Assembly: GCF_017814945.1 (NCBI RefSeq)
Contig: NZ_JAGIPX010000010.1
Coordinates: 124,128-188,127, forward strand
Direction: 5' to 3'
Length of the DNA stretch: 64,000 bases
Origin: Paraburkholderia sp. LEh10
GTDB lineage: Bacteria > Pseudomonadota > Gammaproteobacteria > Burkholderiales > Burkholderiaceae
Shown: piece by piece, positions 29,236 through 37,497 of the stretch
Position numbering within the stretch: the first letter of the stretch is position 1
Layout: each line of letters begins with the position of its first letter
Position numbers and translations under genes: made by a program
The notes under the pieces: model-generated
Told to the model about the DNA's origin: nothing
What the model saw: only the letters and a program-made list of their open reading frames with translations
Database searches by the model: none

Positions 29236-30437
29236 TGGCGTTTCCGGATGTGGACGTCCCACATCGTTCGCGGGTCGAAGGCACGCGAGGCCGCCATCGT
29301 CAGAAAGACGACGAGCGCAAATGCCGTCGCGCCGATAGCGGGCCTGGCCGACGCTACACCGTCGAAGCGGATCAGCGGCACGAAGGCGGCGATCGTAAAG
29401 ACGTCGACATTCGACCATCGGCCCAGCTCGTCGATCCAACGATACAAATGCGCCTTGATCCGCAGATGTCTGCGCGAGCGGCGCCGTACAGAGGCGATGA
29501 ACCAGGCCATGCCCGCGATTTTCCCCACCGGAATGACGACGCTCGTGCCGATGATGAGAATGCCGAGCGGCCAGAGGCCGGCGTGGAAGAGCTGGTACAC
29601 GCCATCGACGATTCGTTGCGGTACGTCATGGCCGAGTTCCGTCGAAATGGTCATCGGATAGAAGTTGGCGGGCAGCGTCAGCACAAGCGCCGCGAGCGAC
29701 AAAGCGGCTGCCCGCACGGCGGAGTCTGGCCTGCGCGTGCGCAGCTTGAGCCCGCAGCGGGGACACGGCTGTCCATCACGGCAGACGGGTTCGACGAGAT
29801 CGCAGACAGTGCAGGAAAGCGTGGGGGCGCCTGTCGACAGCGTTCGCTCAGGTTCGATCGCCCGCCAGACAGTGCGGCGATCGAGCGATGCGCGCGTTAG
29901 CATCGACAACAGCGCCGCCGCAATGAAACAGTAGCCGCCCGGTCCGATGCTGCCCGTCAGGTCTTGTGTCACGCGTGCATATCCGACGAAGCAGCCAACG
30001 AGGTATACGTCGGGCATTGCCCAGATGTCGAGCCAGAGCGTCCAGCGGAACAGCGCGCCGATGCCCTTGAACCGCCAGCCCATCCTGATCGCGCCAAGCA
30101 CGAGCGAAAGCATGGCAAAACGCACGAGCGGCAAAACGATGCCGAAGGTGCCGAGCAACAGCGCGAGGATGATCCAGCCTTCGCGCCACATGGCCACGAT
30201 GCCCGATGAGAGCACCGACGAGCGTTCGGCGCCTAACATGTGCACCGTCATCAGAGGCGCCAGGTTGGTGGGGAACAGCAGCGCGAAGGTCGCCAGCGAG
30301 CACGCTAGCGCTGCGTCGAGGCTGCGGCCGCTGCGCCGCTCCAGCGGATAGTGGCACACACGGCATCGTGCGAGCATGCGAGACGTGAGCGGCGGGATAT
30401 CCTGGAGCGCGCCGCACTCAGGGCAACCGATCGTCAT
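29232..30437 (-). CDS. pqiA: PqiA-like integral membrane protein
   Basis: Protein of 401 residues with two PqiA repeats. Each repeat begins with a zinc-ribbon pair: CPECGAL...CRVCHYPL and CTVCDLV...CPRCGLKL. Each is followed by about four hydrophobic helices, with the conserved LFPTNLAPLMTV and LTLPANFYPM (both have the P-x-N pattern). PqiA is the inner-membrane partner of PqiB in the intermembrane lipid transport system induced by oxidative stress in E. coli. It is the first gene of the pqiABC operon. No strong ribosome binding site is seen. Confidence 0.92.
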   Translation of the reverse strand: MTIGCPECGALQDIPPLTSRMLARCRVCHYPLERRSGRSLDAALACSLATFALLFPTNLAPLMTVHMLGAERSSVLSSGIVAMWREGWIILALLLGTFGIVLPLVRFAMLSLVLGAIRMGWRFKGIGALFRWTLWLDIWAMPDVYLVGCFVGYARVTQDLTGSIGPGGYCFIAAALLSMLTRASLDRRTVWRAIEPERTLSTGAPTLSCTVCDLVEPVCRDGQPCPRCGLKLRTRRPDSAVRAAALSLAALVLTLPANFYPMTISTELGHDVPQRIVDGVYQLFHAGLWPLGILIIGTSVVIPVGKIAGMAWFIASVRRRSRRHLRIKAHLYRWIDELGRWSNVDVFTIAAFVPLIRFDGVASARPAIGATAFALVVFLTMAASRAFDPRTMWDVHIRKRQ

Positions 30438-30861
30438 GCGAGCGCGTCCGTTGGCGGTCTGCCGTCAGACGACCTCCGTGCTGTGAATGTGTTTGGCTGA
30501 CCGTCGTCGTGATACCGGAAAGCGCTCGTCGTGTGTCGCGCACGCATTGCCGCGCTCGCTGAAAAGTGGCTCATCCAGATCAGCACGGTTTGTTCCCGTA
30601 CGCCGAACGGGGGCACCGTAGTTTCCCCCAGAATGCGTGGCGCAAGCATTGCTGCCGCTAATCGCGATACGCGGCGCGATGAACGGAAGGAAATGGCAGA
30701 CCTCGACGTGTCGGCGCTTTTACCCTGAAATATGGCTTACCGCGTGGCGGGCAACGCTCAGCTCTGTGCTGATGTGCAGCATTGCTCGCGCGTTGGGAAT
30801 GGCGCTTGCAAACGGAAATGTGCCGCGCTGTCGCGCGCACGCCGTTCGAGGAGAGATTTTC
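30438..30861. other. divergent intergenic region, pqiA / FMN-reductase gene
   Basis: No gene is supported. The plus-strand frame of the next gene runs open across most of this stretch from 30637, but its translation there looks like shadow coding. It must contain promoters for both directions; no clear hexamer pair is visible. Confidence 0.35.
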
Positions 30862-31965
30862 GTGGCAAGTCCGAAGTCAACGCGTGGCGTGGGCCCGCCG
30901 GAAGTGCGGAAAGGGCAGGTCACGGAAAAGATGTCGCGTGAAGCATTTCACGAGCGTTTCAGCGCGCGCTTTTACGATCCCGCTTTTCGCGCCGAAGACC
31001 CCGCGATTGCGCGACTCGAAGCGATCGCGTGGGAAGCATACGAGCAGGGCCGCAAATCGCCCGTTACGGAAAAGGCGGGGGCCGGCTTCGCGGACCCTGA
31101 CTATGAATTGTCGGTCGAGTGGCGCCGCGCATCGAATCGCATCAAGGCCGCGCAGGAACGCCAACAGAACGCTTCGACGCGCTCGCGCATTCTCGTCATC
31201 AACGCGTCGTCGCGCAACGACTATACGTGTCCGGGCGAAATGTCGAAAAGCTTTCGGCTTGCGAAGCGCATTGAAGCCGTCGTCACGGCCGCGCATTTCG
31301 ATGCGGATTTTCTCGACCTGTCGCTGCTGTCATCCGACCACGACTATCACATCCATCCGTGCAAGGGATGTGTATCGACGGCGATGCCGCTGTGCCATTG
31401 GCCGTGCAGTTGCTATCCCAATCATTCGCTCGGCCAGGTCAATGACGGGATGAACGAGATTTATGAGCGCTTCGTCGCGTGCCACGGCGTGGTGATCGTG
31501 ACGCCTGTGTATTGGTACCAGACACCCGGTCCGCTGAAGCTGATGATCGACCGGCTGGTCTGCGCGGACGGCGGCAACCCCGATCCAACGTCGACGCACG
31601 GCAAGGATGCGCGACGCGCAAAGGAAATCGAGCTGGAAGGCTGGTCCTTTCCAAAGCATCTAAAGGATCGTGCATATGGGCTCGTCGTGCACGGCGACGT
31701 CGCCGGCATCGAGAGTTCGCGCGCGGCGCTGGCGGACTGGCTCGACTGGACGGGCTTTATCGAAGCAGGCGCGCAGGCGCGGCTCGACCGCTTCATCAAC
31801 TATTACGCGCCTTATGCGACAAGTCACGATGCGCTCGACAACGATCTCGACGTTCAGGCCGAAACGGATAACGTCGCACGCGCGGTCGTCAATGCCGTGG
31901 CCGCGATCCGGGCTGGCGAATTACGGCGGCCTGACGACACGCTCCAACCGCCGCGCGCGAAATGA
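30862..31965 (+). CDS. flavodoxin/FMN-reductase family protein with Cys cluster
   Basis: Protein of 367 residues. After a polar N-terminal region (about 1-110) comes a flavodoxin-like fold: SRILVINASSRND (FMN phosphate loop), HGVVIVTPVYWYQTPGPLKLMIDR (the family's PVYW and MIDR loops), and YGLVVHGDVAG. Between strands 2 and 3 is an unusual Cys-rich stretch, CKGCVSTAMPLCHWPCSCYP, with five cysteines in 18 residues. The family reduces FMN, quinones or other acceptors with NAD(P)H. GTG 30862 has GAGGAGAG six bases upstream, chosen over upstream ATGs. The Cys cluster might bind a metal or a Fe-S cluster. Confidence 0.82.
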   Translation: MASPKSTRGVGPPEVRKGQVTEKMSREAFHERFSARFYDPAFRAEDPAIARLEAIAWEAYEQGRKSPVTEKAGAGFADPDYELSVEWRRASNRIKAAQERQQNASTRSRILVINASSRNDYTCPGEMSKSFRLAKRIEAVVTAAHFDADFLDLSLLSSDHDYHIHPCKGCVSTAMPLCHWPCSCYPNHSLGQVNDGMNEIYERFVACHGVVIVTPVYWYQTPGPLKLMIDRLVCADGGNPDPTSTHGKDARRAKEIELEGWSFPKHLKDRAYGLVVHGDVAGIESSRAALADWLDWTGFIEAGAQARLDRFINYYAPYATSHDALDNDLDVQAETDNVARAVVNAVAAIRAGELRRPDDTLQPPRAK

Positions 31966-32424
31966 AGCGCCCGCGCTGATGAAATCGTTGCCGCCTCAGG
32001 CGGAGCATGTCAACCGTGAACGCGCCGCCGCTGCGCCTCGACGCATACAGCGGCAGTCAAAAAAATGCACGACCAGACGGACTCGCCGCCGACCGTGCCA
32101 ACATTCCCCAGTACGAGGGGCGCTGGGGGTGTCTCTAGCACTTGCTGTTGCGCGAAGCAGCGCACCAAGCCTGGCCGCTCTTCGGAAACGCAAGCTACCT
32201 TAACCTGAGAGCTTGTTGTATACGGCTTACATGTCCGAAATGGAACCATTGTGAACGGCTACGCACTGGCAGCAAGCCAGCGGTTCAGAAATGGCGAAAC
32301 GCACAGGCGGCAGCGGGAACGTTGCCGTATAGACGAGGGTGAGCGGCGTGCCTATCTCCGGCACCGTGCGGTGTGCGCCGACGTCGTGCACGGCGTCTAA
32401 ACGTGTGCCGTCGTCCCCTTACCG
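31966..32424. other. intergenic, convergent, nothing recognised
   Basis: This 459-base stretch lies between two converging genes. No gene, terminator hairpin with a T-run, or repeat is recognised; a minus-strand open frame at 32010-32249 lacks a credible start. Confidence 0.35.
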
Positions 32425-33003
32425 TCAGGATTCGGCGGCCCGTATCCGCAGAACAGTCTGCCGCGAGGTCCCGAATCTGCGCGCGACCTCGCTGACCGTC
32501 AGCCCTTTACGCAGCGCCTGCATGACCCGCAGGCGGTCCTGGTCCGACAGCGAAGGCGGGCGGCCCGTCCGCCGTCCGTTGGTGAGCGTGGCGGCGAGCC
32601 CGTCCTTGCTGCGCAGGCTCCGGATCGAGACTTCCATCCGCACCAATGCCCGAAGCATCTTCGCGGCAGGCCCGTCGGGCTGGCCGGCGAGATTCGCATT
32701 GCCGACTTCGAGGCAGCGGACCTGTATGCGCGCTTTACGGCATTGCATCAGCGTCGCCAGCACGTCGCGAGCGCTGCATCCGAGCGCGGCGAGCTCGAGC
32801 ACGACCACGATATCGTCGGCCGCGACGCGTCGCAACAGCCTGCGCAATCCCGGGCGGTCGGCAGCGGGGACATAGGGCGGCAGAGTATCGACGACGATGC
32901 GGTTGAGCGCGACGGTGTAGCCGGCCTGGTCGAGGAGAATCATCTCGCGTTCGGGAAAGCTGTCTTCGCCGACGCGGTTGACGTACATGTAGGTTTGCCG
33001 CAA
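32425..33003 (-). CDS. serine-recombinase-like DNA-binding protein lacking the catalytic residues
   Basis: Protein of 192 residues resembling a DNA invertase/resolvase: N-terminal MYVNRVGEDS, central AADRPGLRRLLRRVAADDIVVVLE, and a C-terminal Hin-type helix-turn-helix (GRPPSLSDQDRLRVMQAL, LTVSEVARRFGTSRQTVLRI). The nucleophile position in YxRVS is G12 instead of serine, and the LDRLGRS motif reads LAALGCS, with the Asp and both Arg lost. It is therefore predicted to bind DNA but not cut it. TTG 33003 is chosen because AGGAGG lies five bases upstream; ATGs at 32988 and 33036 are alternatives. Burkholderia genomes carry such 'recombinase family' proteins; a regulatory role is inference. Confidence 0.72.
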   Translation of the reverse strand: MRQTYMYVNRVGEDSFPEREMILLDQAGYTVALNRIVVDTLPPYVPAADRPGLRRLLRRVAADDIVVVLELAALGCSARDVLATLMQCRKARIQVRCLEVGNANLAGQPDGPAAKMLRALVRMEVSIRSLRSKDGLAATLTNGRRTGRPPSLSDQDRLRVMQALRKGLTVSEVARRFGTSRQTVLRIRAAES

Positions 33004-33197
33004 TCCCGCCTCCTGCGAATCCGCATTGGCGCGCATCACCCATGCGCATTTTTCTCTAAACACTGTCCTGCAAGGAATGGATGATATTCGAACCAGCGCC
33101 GTTTCACAGAGGCGTGCATCGTACCGCAGCCAGGTTGCGTATGGATCGATTGATCGCGGCGGGCCGACGATCGATCGCCGGGCGCGAGCCGCTCGAT

Positions 33198-34628
33198 TCA
33201 GCGCGTCGGCTCGTCGAGAGCCCGCAAGAATGCCGTTCGATCCACCGACGCGGGCAGCGCGTCAGCCAGTCGCGCACGGAAGGTCGCCTCGTCGGCGCCA
33301 CGCGCGGCGCGCTCGGCGATGATGCGCGCGATGGGACCGACATACGAGGCGAGCCGTCGCGCTGCCGTTTCGATCTGCTCGGGGCCGAGCGGCACGTCCG
33401 CGACGGACGCCGGCTCGACAGGCAACGTGCGGTGCATCGAGCCACCCGTCGAAGCGATCGCGTGCTGCTTGAGCAATGTATCAAACTCGCGCCGGGACGA
33501 GTCGTCGGGAAAGTGGCGTGCAAGCTGGGCCGCCAGTGTGCGCGAGTCGGTCGCCTGCGAGGCGGCACGCCGCACCAGCAGCGATGCAATCGGTCCGACA
33601 TGGCTTGCGAGCCGTTGCTCCAGCTGGGCCAGAAACGCCGGCGGCCAGCCGGATGCGACACCGGCAACGGGCGGCGCAAGCGCCTGACGGGACGGCTGCG
33701 CGCGCACGACGGTATGGTCGGGATCGAGCCGCATCGTCAATGTGTGTTGCAGCTTGAACAGCGCGCTCTGCCAGCTTCGCGCGCACGCGTATCGATCGTC
33801 TGGCCGTTTGGCGAGCGCCTTCAGCACCATCGCATCGAGCTCGGCAGGCAGGCCAACGACATGCGTCGATGGAGGCGGCGGCATGTCGTTCATCACCTGA
33901 TGCATCACGGCCGCGGACGCGCCGCTGAACGGGCATCGTCCGCTCAACATCTCGTACAACACGACGCCAGCAGAAAACAGATCGCTGCGTGCATCGATCT
34001 GGCCGCCCGCATACTGCTCCGGCGACATGTAGCTGGGCGTGCCGATCATCATGCCCGCCTGCGTGAGACGTCCCGTATCGAGTTGCGCGATGCCGAAGTC
34101 GGTCACCTTGCATTCGCCGCGCGGCGCAATCAACAGATTCGCGGGCTTGATGTCGCGATGGATCACGCCAAGTTCGTGCGCGTACGCGAGCGCGTCGAGC
34201 AATTGCGCGAACCACGCGAGCGCATCCATTAACGGTATCGTGCTACCGTCGCGACGATGCTGCGCGAGCCGTTGCGCGAGATTTTCGCCACGCACGTATT
34301 CGAGCGCGATAAACGCGACGTCTTCTGCTTCCCCATAATCGAACACGCCGACGATGTGCGGATGCACGAGCCGTCCAGCGGCGCGCGCTTCGTTAAGAAA
34401 GCGTGCGGTCAGCTCCGCGCCGGATGGCCCTGCCGTGCCTTGTCCGTCGTTCAGTAACGTGGCGTGAATCGTCTTGAGCGCCACCTGCCGCTGGATATGC
34501 GGATCCGTCGCGAGATAGACCGTGCCCATCGCGCCGCGGCCGAGCACGCGCTCGAGCTGATAGCGGCCGATCTGGCCCGGTGTCGCGTTTGTAGTCGCGC
34601 TTGTAGTCGCGTTTGCATCCGAAGTCAT
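33198..34628 (-). CDS. ppkA: PpkA-type serine/threonine protein kinase (T6SS regulation)
   Basis: Kinase of 476 residues. The Hanks-type domain (about 21-295) is intact: glycine loop LGRGAMGTVY, K52 in VALK, HRDIKPANLL at 157-166, DFG at 177-179, and SPEQYAGG. The C-terminal part carries two related modules of about 50 residues (LASHVGPIASLLVRRAA at 340-356 and LASYVGPIARIIAERAA at 426-442), a repeat that is also found in other bacterial kinases. No membrane segment is seen. In the T6SS, PpkA phosphorylates the FHA protein, and PppA reverses this. ATG 34628 is preferred over GTG 34640. It is last of a three-gene operon, divergent from tssB. Confidence 0.88.
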   Translation of the reverse strand: MTSDANATTSATTNATPGQIGRYQLERVLGRGAMGTVYLATDPHIQRQVALKTIHATLLNDGQGTAGPSGAELTARFLNEARAAGRLVHPHIVGVFDYGEAEDVAFIALEYVRGENLAQRLAQHRRDGSTIPLMDALAWFAQLLDALAYAHELGVIHRDIKPANLLIAPRGECKVTDFGIAQLDTGRLTQAGMMIGTPSYMSPEQYAGGQIDARSDLFSAGVVLYEMLSGRCPFSGASAAVMHQVMNDMPPPPSTHVVGLPAELDAMVLKALAKRPDDRYACARSWQSALFKLQHTLTMRLDPDHTVVRAQPSRQALAPPVAGVASGWPPAFLAQLEQRLASHVGPIASLLVRRAASQATDSRTLAAQLARHFPDDSSRREFDTLLKQHAIASTGGSMHRTLPVEPASVADVPLGPEQIETAARRLASYVGPIARIIAERAARGADEATFRARLADALPASVDRTAFLRALDEPTR

Positions 34629-34654
34629 GGGGCCGTCCACGATGTATCGCGCGC

Positions 34655-35545
34655 CTATTCGTGGCGCTCTTCGAGAATCTCGAACGCGGCGACGAGGCTC
34701 GTGCGCATCCGTCCGAACGATACGGCGAGCGATGCAATCTCATCAGTGCCGCCGGCGGGCAATTCGATGTCGTCGAGCTTGCCGAGACTCACTTCGTCCG
34801 CTGCGCGCGACAACATCTGCAAACGCCGCGTGACGAGAAAATGCACCATCGCGTTCAGCACGACGAGCACCACCGCGAACACCGCCGTTAGCGACGCCAT
34901 CAGACTGCGCCAAACCGCATGGCCGCGTGCGATCGATTCCGACATCGGCACCGACACGAACTCTGCACCGATCACGTCGTTCATGGCCCAGCCGAAACCA
35001 TTGGCCGGTCCGTACTTGTCGAGCATCGTGCGCGGGGCCGCGGACGGCGTGCTGTGGCATTGCATGCACGCGGCGTCGGTGATACGGCTCGGATGCGCGA
35101 GAAACAGCAACTGGTCGCCGCCCGGCGTGCGGCGTTGCCCCGTCGCTTCCTTCAGTTCCGGATGGTCGTGCAGATGGGCGATGACTTCGTTTTCCCAGTC
35201 GGTTGGCCGGTCGCGCGGGTTGGTCGGATTGAGCATCGTCGACTTGTACGAGAAGTTCGGAAACGCGCTCTGCAAGGAGTTCAGCATTTCTATCGCCGAA
35301 TAGGCCGGCACCGACTCTGGCACGAACGAATACTTGATCTGCGTCGCGAGCAGCGGCGTGATGTGTTGCGCGGTGTAGTTCTGCATCGCGCTGGCTGCGT
35401 TCAGCAGCACGTCGGCGTCGTGACGCGTTTCGTCGAGCGCCTGCTGTTGCAGCACCCGATCCGCGACAAAGCCGATGGCGGTCAGTCCGATCGCAAAGAT
35501 TGCGATGAACACGAGATTGAACTTGATGGCGAGCGACAGCTTCAT
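34655..35545 (-). CDS. DUF3365 haem-binding sensor with HAMP domain
   Basis: Membrane protein of 296 residues. TM1 is at about 8-30; the periplasmic DUF3365 (Tll0287-like) domain is at about 31-213, with the haem c motif CMQCH at 160-164; TM2 is at about 215-238; the HAMP domain is at 237-290. It ends after HAMP without an output domain. A covalent haem outside the membrane suggests redox, gas or haem sensing. Its ATG overlaps the FecR-like stop (ATGA) and the kinase gene follows, so output may run through the adjacent PpkA kinase. This is an inference from context. Confidence 0.85.
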   Translation of the reverse strand: MKLSLAIKFNLVFIAIFAIGLTAIGFVADRVLQQQALDETRHDADVLLNAASAMQNYTAQHITPLLATQIKYSFVPESVPAYSAIEMLNSLQSAFPNFSYKSTMLNPTNPRDRPTDWENEVIAHLHDHPELKEATGQRRTPGGDQLLFLAHPSRITDAACMQCHSTPSAAPRTMLDKYGPANGFGWAMNDVIGAEFVSVPMSESIARGHAVWRSLMASLTAVFAVVLVVLNAMVHFLVTRRLQMLSRAADEVSLGKLDDIELPAGGTDEIASLAVSFGRMRTSLVAAFEILEERHE

Positions 35546-36510
35546 GGGAGAACCGGGTCGGTGGGGTTGGCGTAACGAGTCTGGATGGCGGTGCTCCGTA
35601 TCACCGCATGCTGCGGCGGCGGAAAGACCAGCGGGCGCCAGTCAGGCAAGTCGTGAATGTGTTGCACGATCGCGCGGTGAAACGCCGGATCGGACAGGCG
35701 TGCGCGAAAGCGCGCAGTGAAGCGCGTCGATGGGCTCCGGCGCGCCGCGAGCCCGCTGCCGAGCCAGTCCGATATGTCGTCGTACACGACGGGGCGGAGG
35801 TTGTTAGGCGGATCGTTGCGCAGGCGGGCCGGCATCGGCAGCACACGCAGCGCGTCGCGGAATGTCACCGGCATGGCCGCGACGAAGGCGGCGTCGGGAC
35901 GGAGCGTCACCGCAATCGTGTCGCTTGACACGGGATGCGTGGCAAAGCGATGCATATCGAGGGTGACGGGTGCAGCCTTGCCGCGCGAACTGCTGATTGC
36001 GAGCACGCTGACCGTGCCGCTCTCGCTGAATACGGCGTCGATGTCATGCGCGTCGGTGCTTTGATAATTCGCTGTCGTCGCGGCGATCACCAGTGCGGTG
36101 TCGTCGGACGGCGTGAATGTCGTGCGCGCGGTTTCGATCACGGGCGCAGTGCAGTTCGCCATGTTGCCGGCGCACGCGTGCAGCACCTTCAGCCAGCCGC
36201 TGAGCAATGCGATATGCGCGTCGCGCATCAGCAGGACGCGCGTGTCGTGGCCCAGCGCGGCGATGTTGCCCGCGTCGTCCTGAATCTGTACGCCGCCGTT
36301 CGCCGGCGTTTCGACGATGTCGTCGAGTGCGAAGCGCTGCCCCGCATCCGTCTGATAGCGTCCCGACTCATGAATGACGGTGGCGGGCGCATCCGCTTGC
36401 ACGAGCGTCCACGCCGCATTCGCATACGGTGCAAGCAGCAGCAACGCGTACGGCGTGAGCCGGCAGAGGCGGGCGCAGAGCATCCGCATGAATTTTGTCG
36501 AGTATTTCAT
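35542..36510 (-). CDS. FecR-like domain periplasmic protein
   Basis: Protein of 322 residues with an N-terminal signal peptide (hydrophobic ALLLLAPYANA before the mature WTLVQ). The mature part begins with a FecR-like beta-rich module: GRYQTDAGQRFALDDIVETPANGGVQIQDDAGN, typical of FecR domains that monitor polyanion or ligand state. The C-terminal region has RLSDPAFHRAIVQH and is of unknown function. The start is weakly supported (ATG 36510, MKYSTKF; a second ATG is seven codons in). It is first in the regulatory operon that ends with the kinase and is transcribed away from tssB. Confidence 0.72.
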   Translation of the reverse strand: MKYSTKFMRMLCARLCRLTPYALLLLAPYANAAWTLVQADAPATVIHESGRYQTDAGQRFALDDIVETPANGGVQIQDDAGNIAALGHDTRVLLMRDAHIALLSGWLKVLHACAGNMANCTAPVIETARTTFTPSDDTALVIAATTANYQSTDAHDIDAVFSESGTVSVLAISSSRGKAAPVTLDMHRFATHPVSSDTIAVTLRPDAAFVAAMPVTFRDALRVLPMPARLRNDPPNNLRPVVYDDISDWLGSGLAARRSPSTRFTARFRARLSDPAFHRAIVQHIHDLPDWRPLVFPPPQHAVIRSTAIQTRYANPTDPVLP

Positions 36511-36943
36511 ATCACGAAGGCCGGTGAATGCGGCGCGTTGTATCGCGCGGGTATTTACAGAACAACCGGCCCGCGGGTTTATTCCATGCATTGATGGGCG
36601 CCACGGCCACGCCCCGCGGCGCTCCCACAGATTGAAAGTGCGAGTGAAAGTTGCGAATGAGCGTGCGCGCGTGCGACGAACACAAAAAACACCAGGCCCG
36701 CGACATCGACGGAATATCCGCCCAGCTGGGGTGTTCTGATTTACGCAGACGATGACGGGCGTGAAGCTTGAGCACAGCGAATTCGTAGACGCGGAATAGA
36801 TCCCGATGCTGTGCTGTTGTGGATGCATGGACGACGCGTCTGCAACGCTGAACGTCGATCGCGTCTGTCGATCGATAAATCAGCACCTTTGGATATCGTC
36901 GAATCCATGACCAATCAGTTACGGATACCTAAGGAACAAACAC
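36511..36943. promoter_or_regulatory. divergent control region of the T6SS cluster
   Basis: This 433-base region separates the kinase/sensor operon (minus) from tssB (plus) and must carry the promoters of both. At 36855-36875 there is a perfect inverted repeat, TCGATCG-N7-CGATCGA, about 70-90 bases before the tssB start, a plausible operator. The ribosome binding site AAGGA is eight bases before the tssB ATG. No sigma-54 motif was recognised. Confidence 0.45.
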
Positions 36944-37489
36944 ATGGCAACGAGGCAGAGCAGTCAGAAATTCATCGCGCGCAATCGGGCGCCGCGTGTG
37001 CAGATCGAGTACGACGTGGAGCTGTACGGCGCGCAGAAGAAGGTGCAGATCCCATTCGTGATGGGCGTGATGTCGGATCTGTCCGGTGCGAATGCCGGCG
37101 ATCTTCCCCCCATCGAAGCGCGCAAGGCGCTGGAAGTGGATGTCGATAATTTCGACAGCCGCATGCAGTCGATCAAGCCGCGTGTGAGCTTCAGCGTGCC
37201 CAACACGCTGACGGGCGAAGGCCATCTCAACGTCGATATCACGTTCGAAAGCATGGATGACTTTTCGCCTGCCGAAGTGGCGCGCAAAGTGGATTCGCTC
37301 GCGAAGCTGCTCGAGGCACGCACGCAGCTCGCCAACCTGGGCACGTATCTCGACGGCAAGGCGGGCGCCGAAAAGCTGATCGCGCAGGCGATCAAGGATC
37401 CCGCCTTGCTGCAATCGCTGGGCGCGGCACCGAAACCCGTCGATCCCGGCACGGGCACAGACACCCGCGAAGAATCCGGACAGGAGTGA
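36944..37489 (+). CDS. tssB: T6SS sheath small subunit TssB
   Basis: Protein of 181 residues with the VipA/ImpB hallmarks: RVQIEYDVELYGAQKKVQIPF at the start, VMGVMSDLSGAN, RKALEVDVDNFD and the helix KVDSLAKLLEARTQLANL near the C-terminus. TssB and TssC build the contractile cytoplasmic sheath that drives Hcp-VgrG out of the cell. It is the first gene of the long plus-strand operon; its end runs into the tssC ribosome binding site. Confidence 0.97.
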   Translation: MATRQSSQKFIARNRAPRVQIEYDVELYGAQKKVQIPFVMGVMSDLSGANAGDLPPIEARKALEVDVDNFDSRMQSIKPRVSFSVPNTLTGEGHLNVDITFESMDDFSPAEVARKVDSLAKLLEARTQLANLGTYLDGKAGAEKLIAQAIKDPALLQSLGAAPKPVDPGTGTDTREESGQE

Positions 37490-37497
37490 GCGCGATC

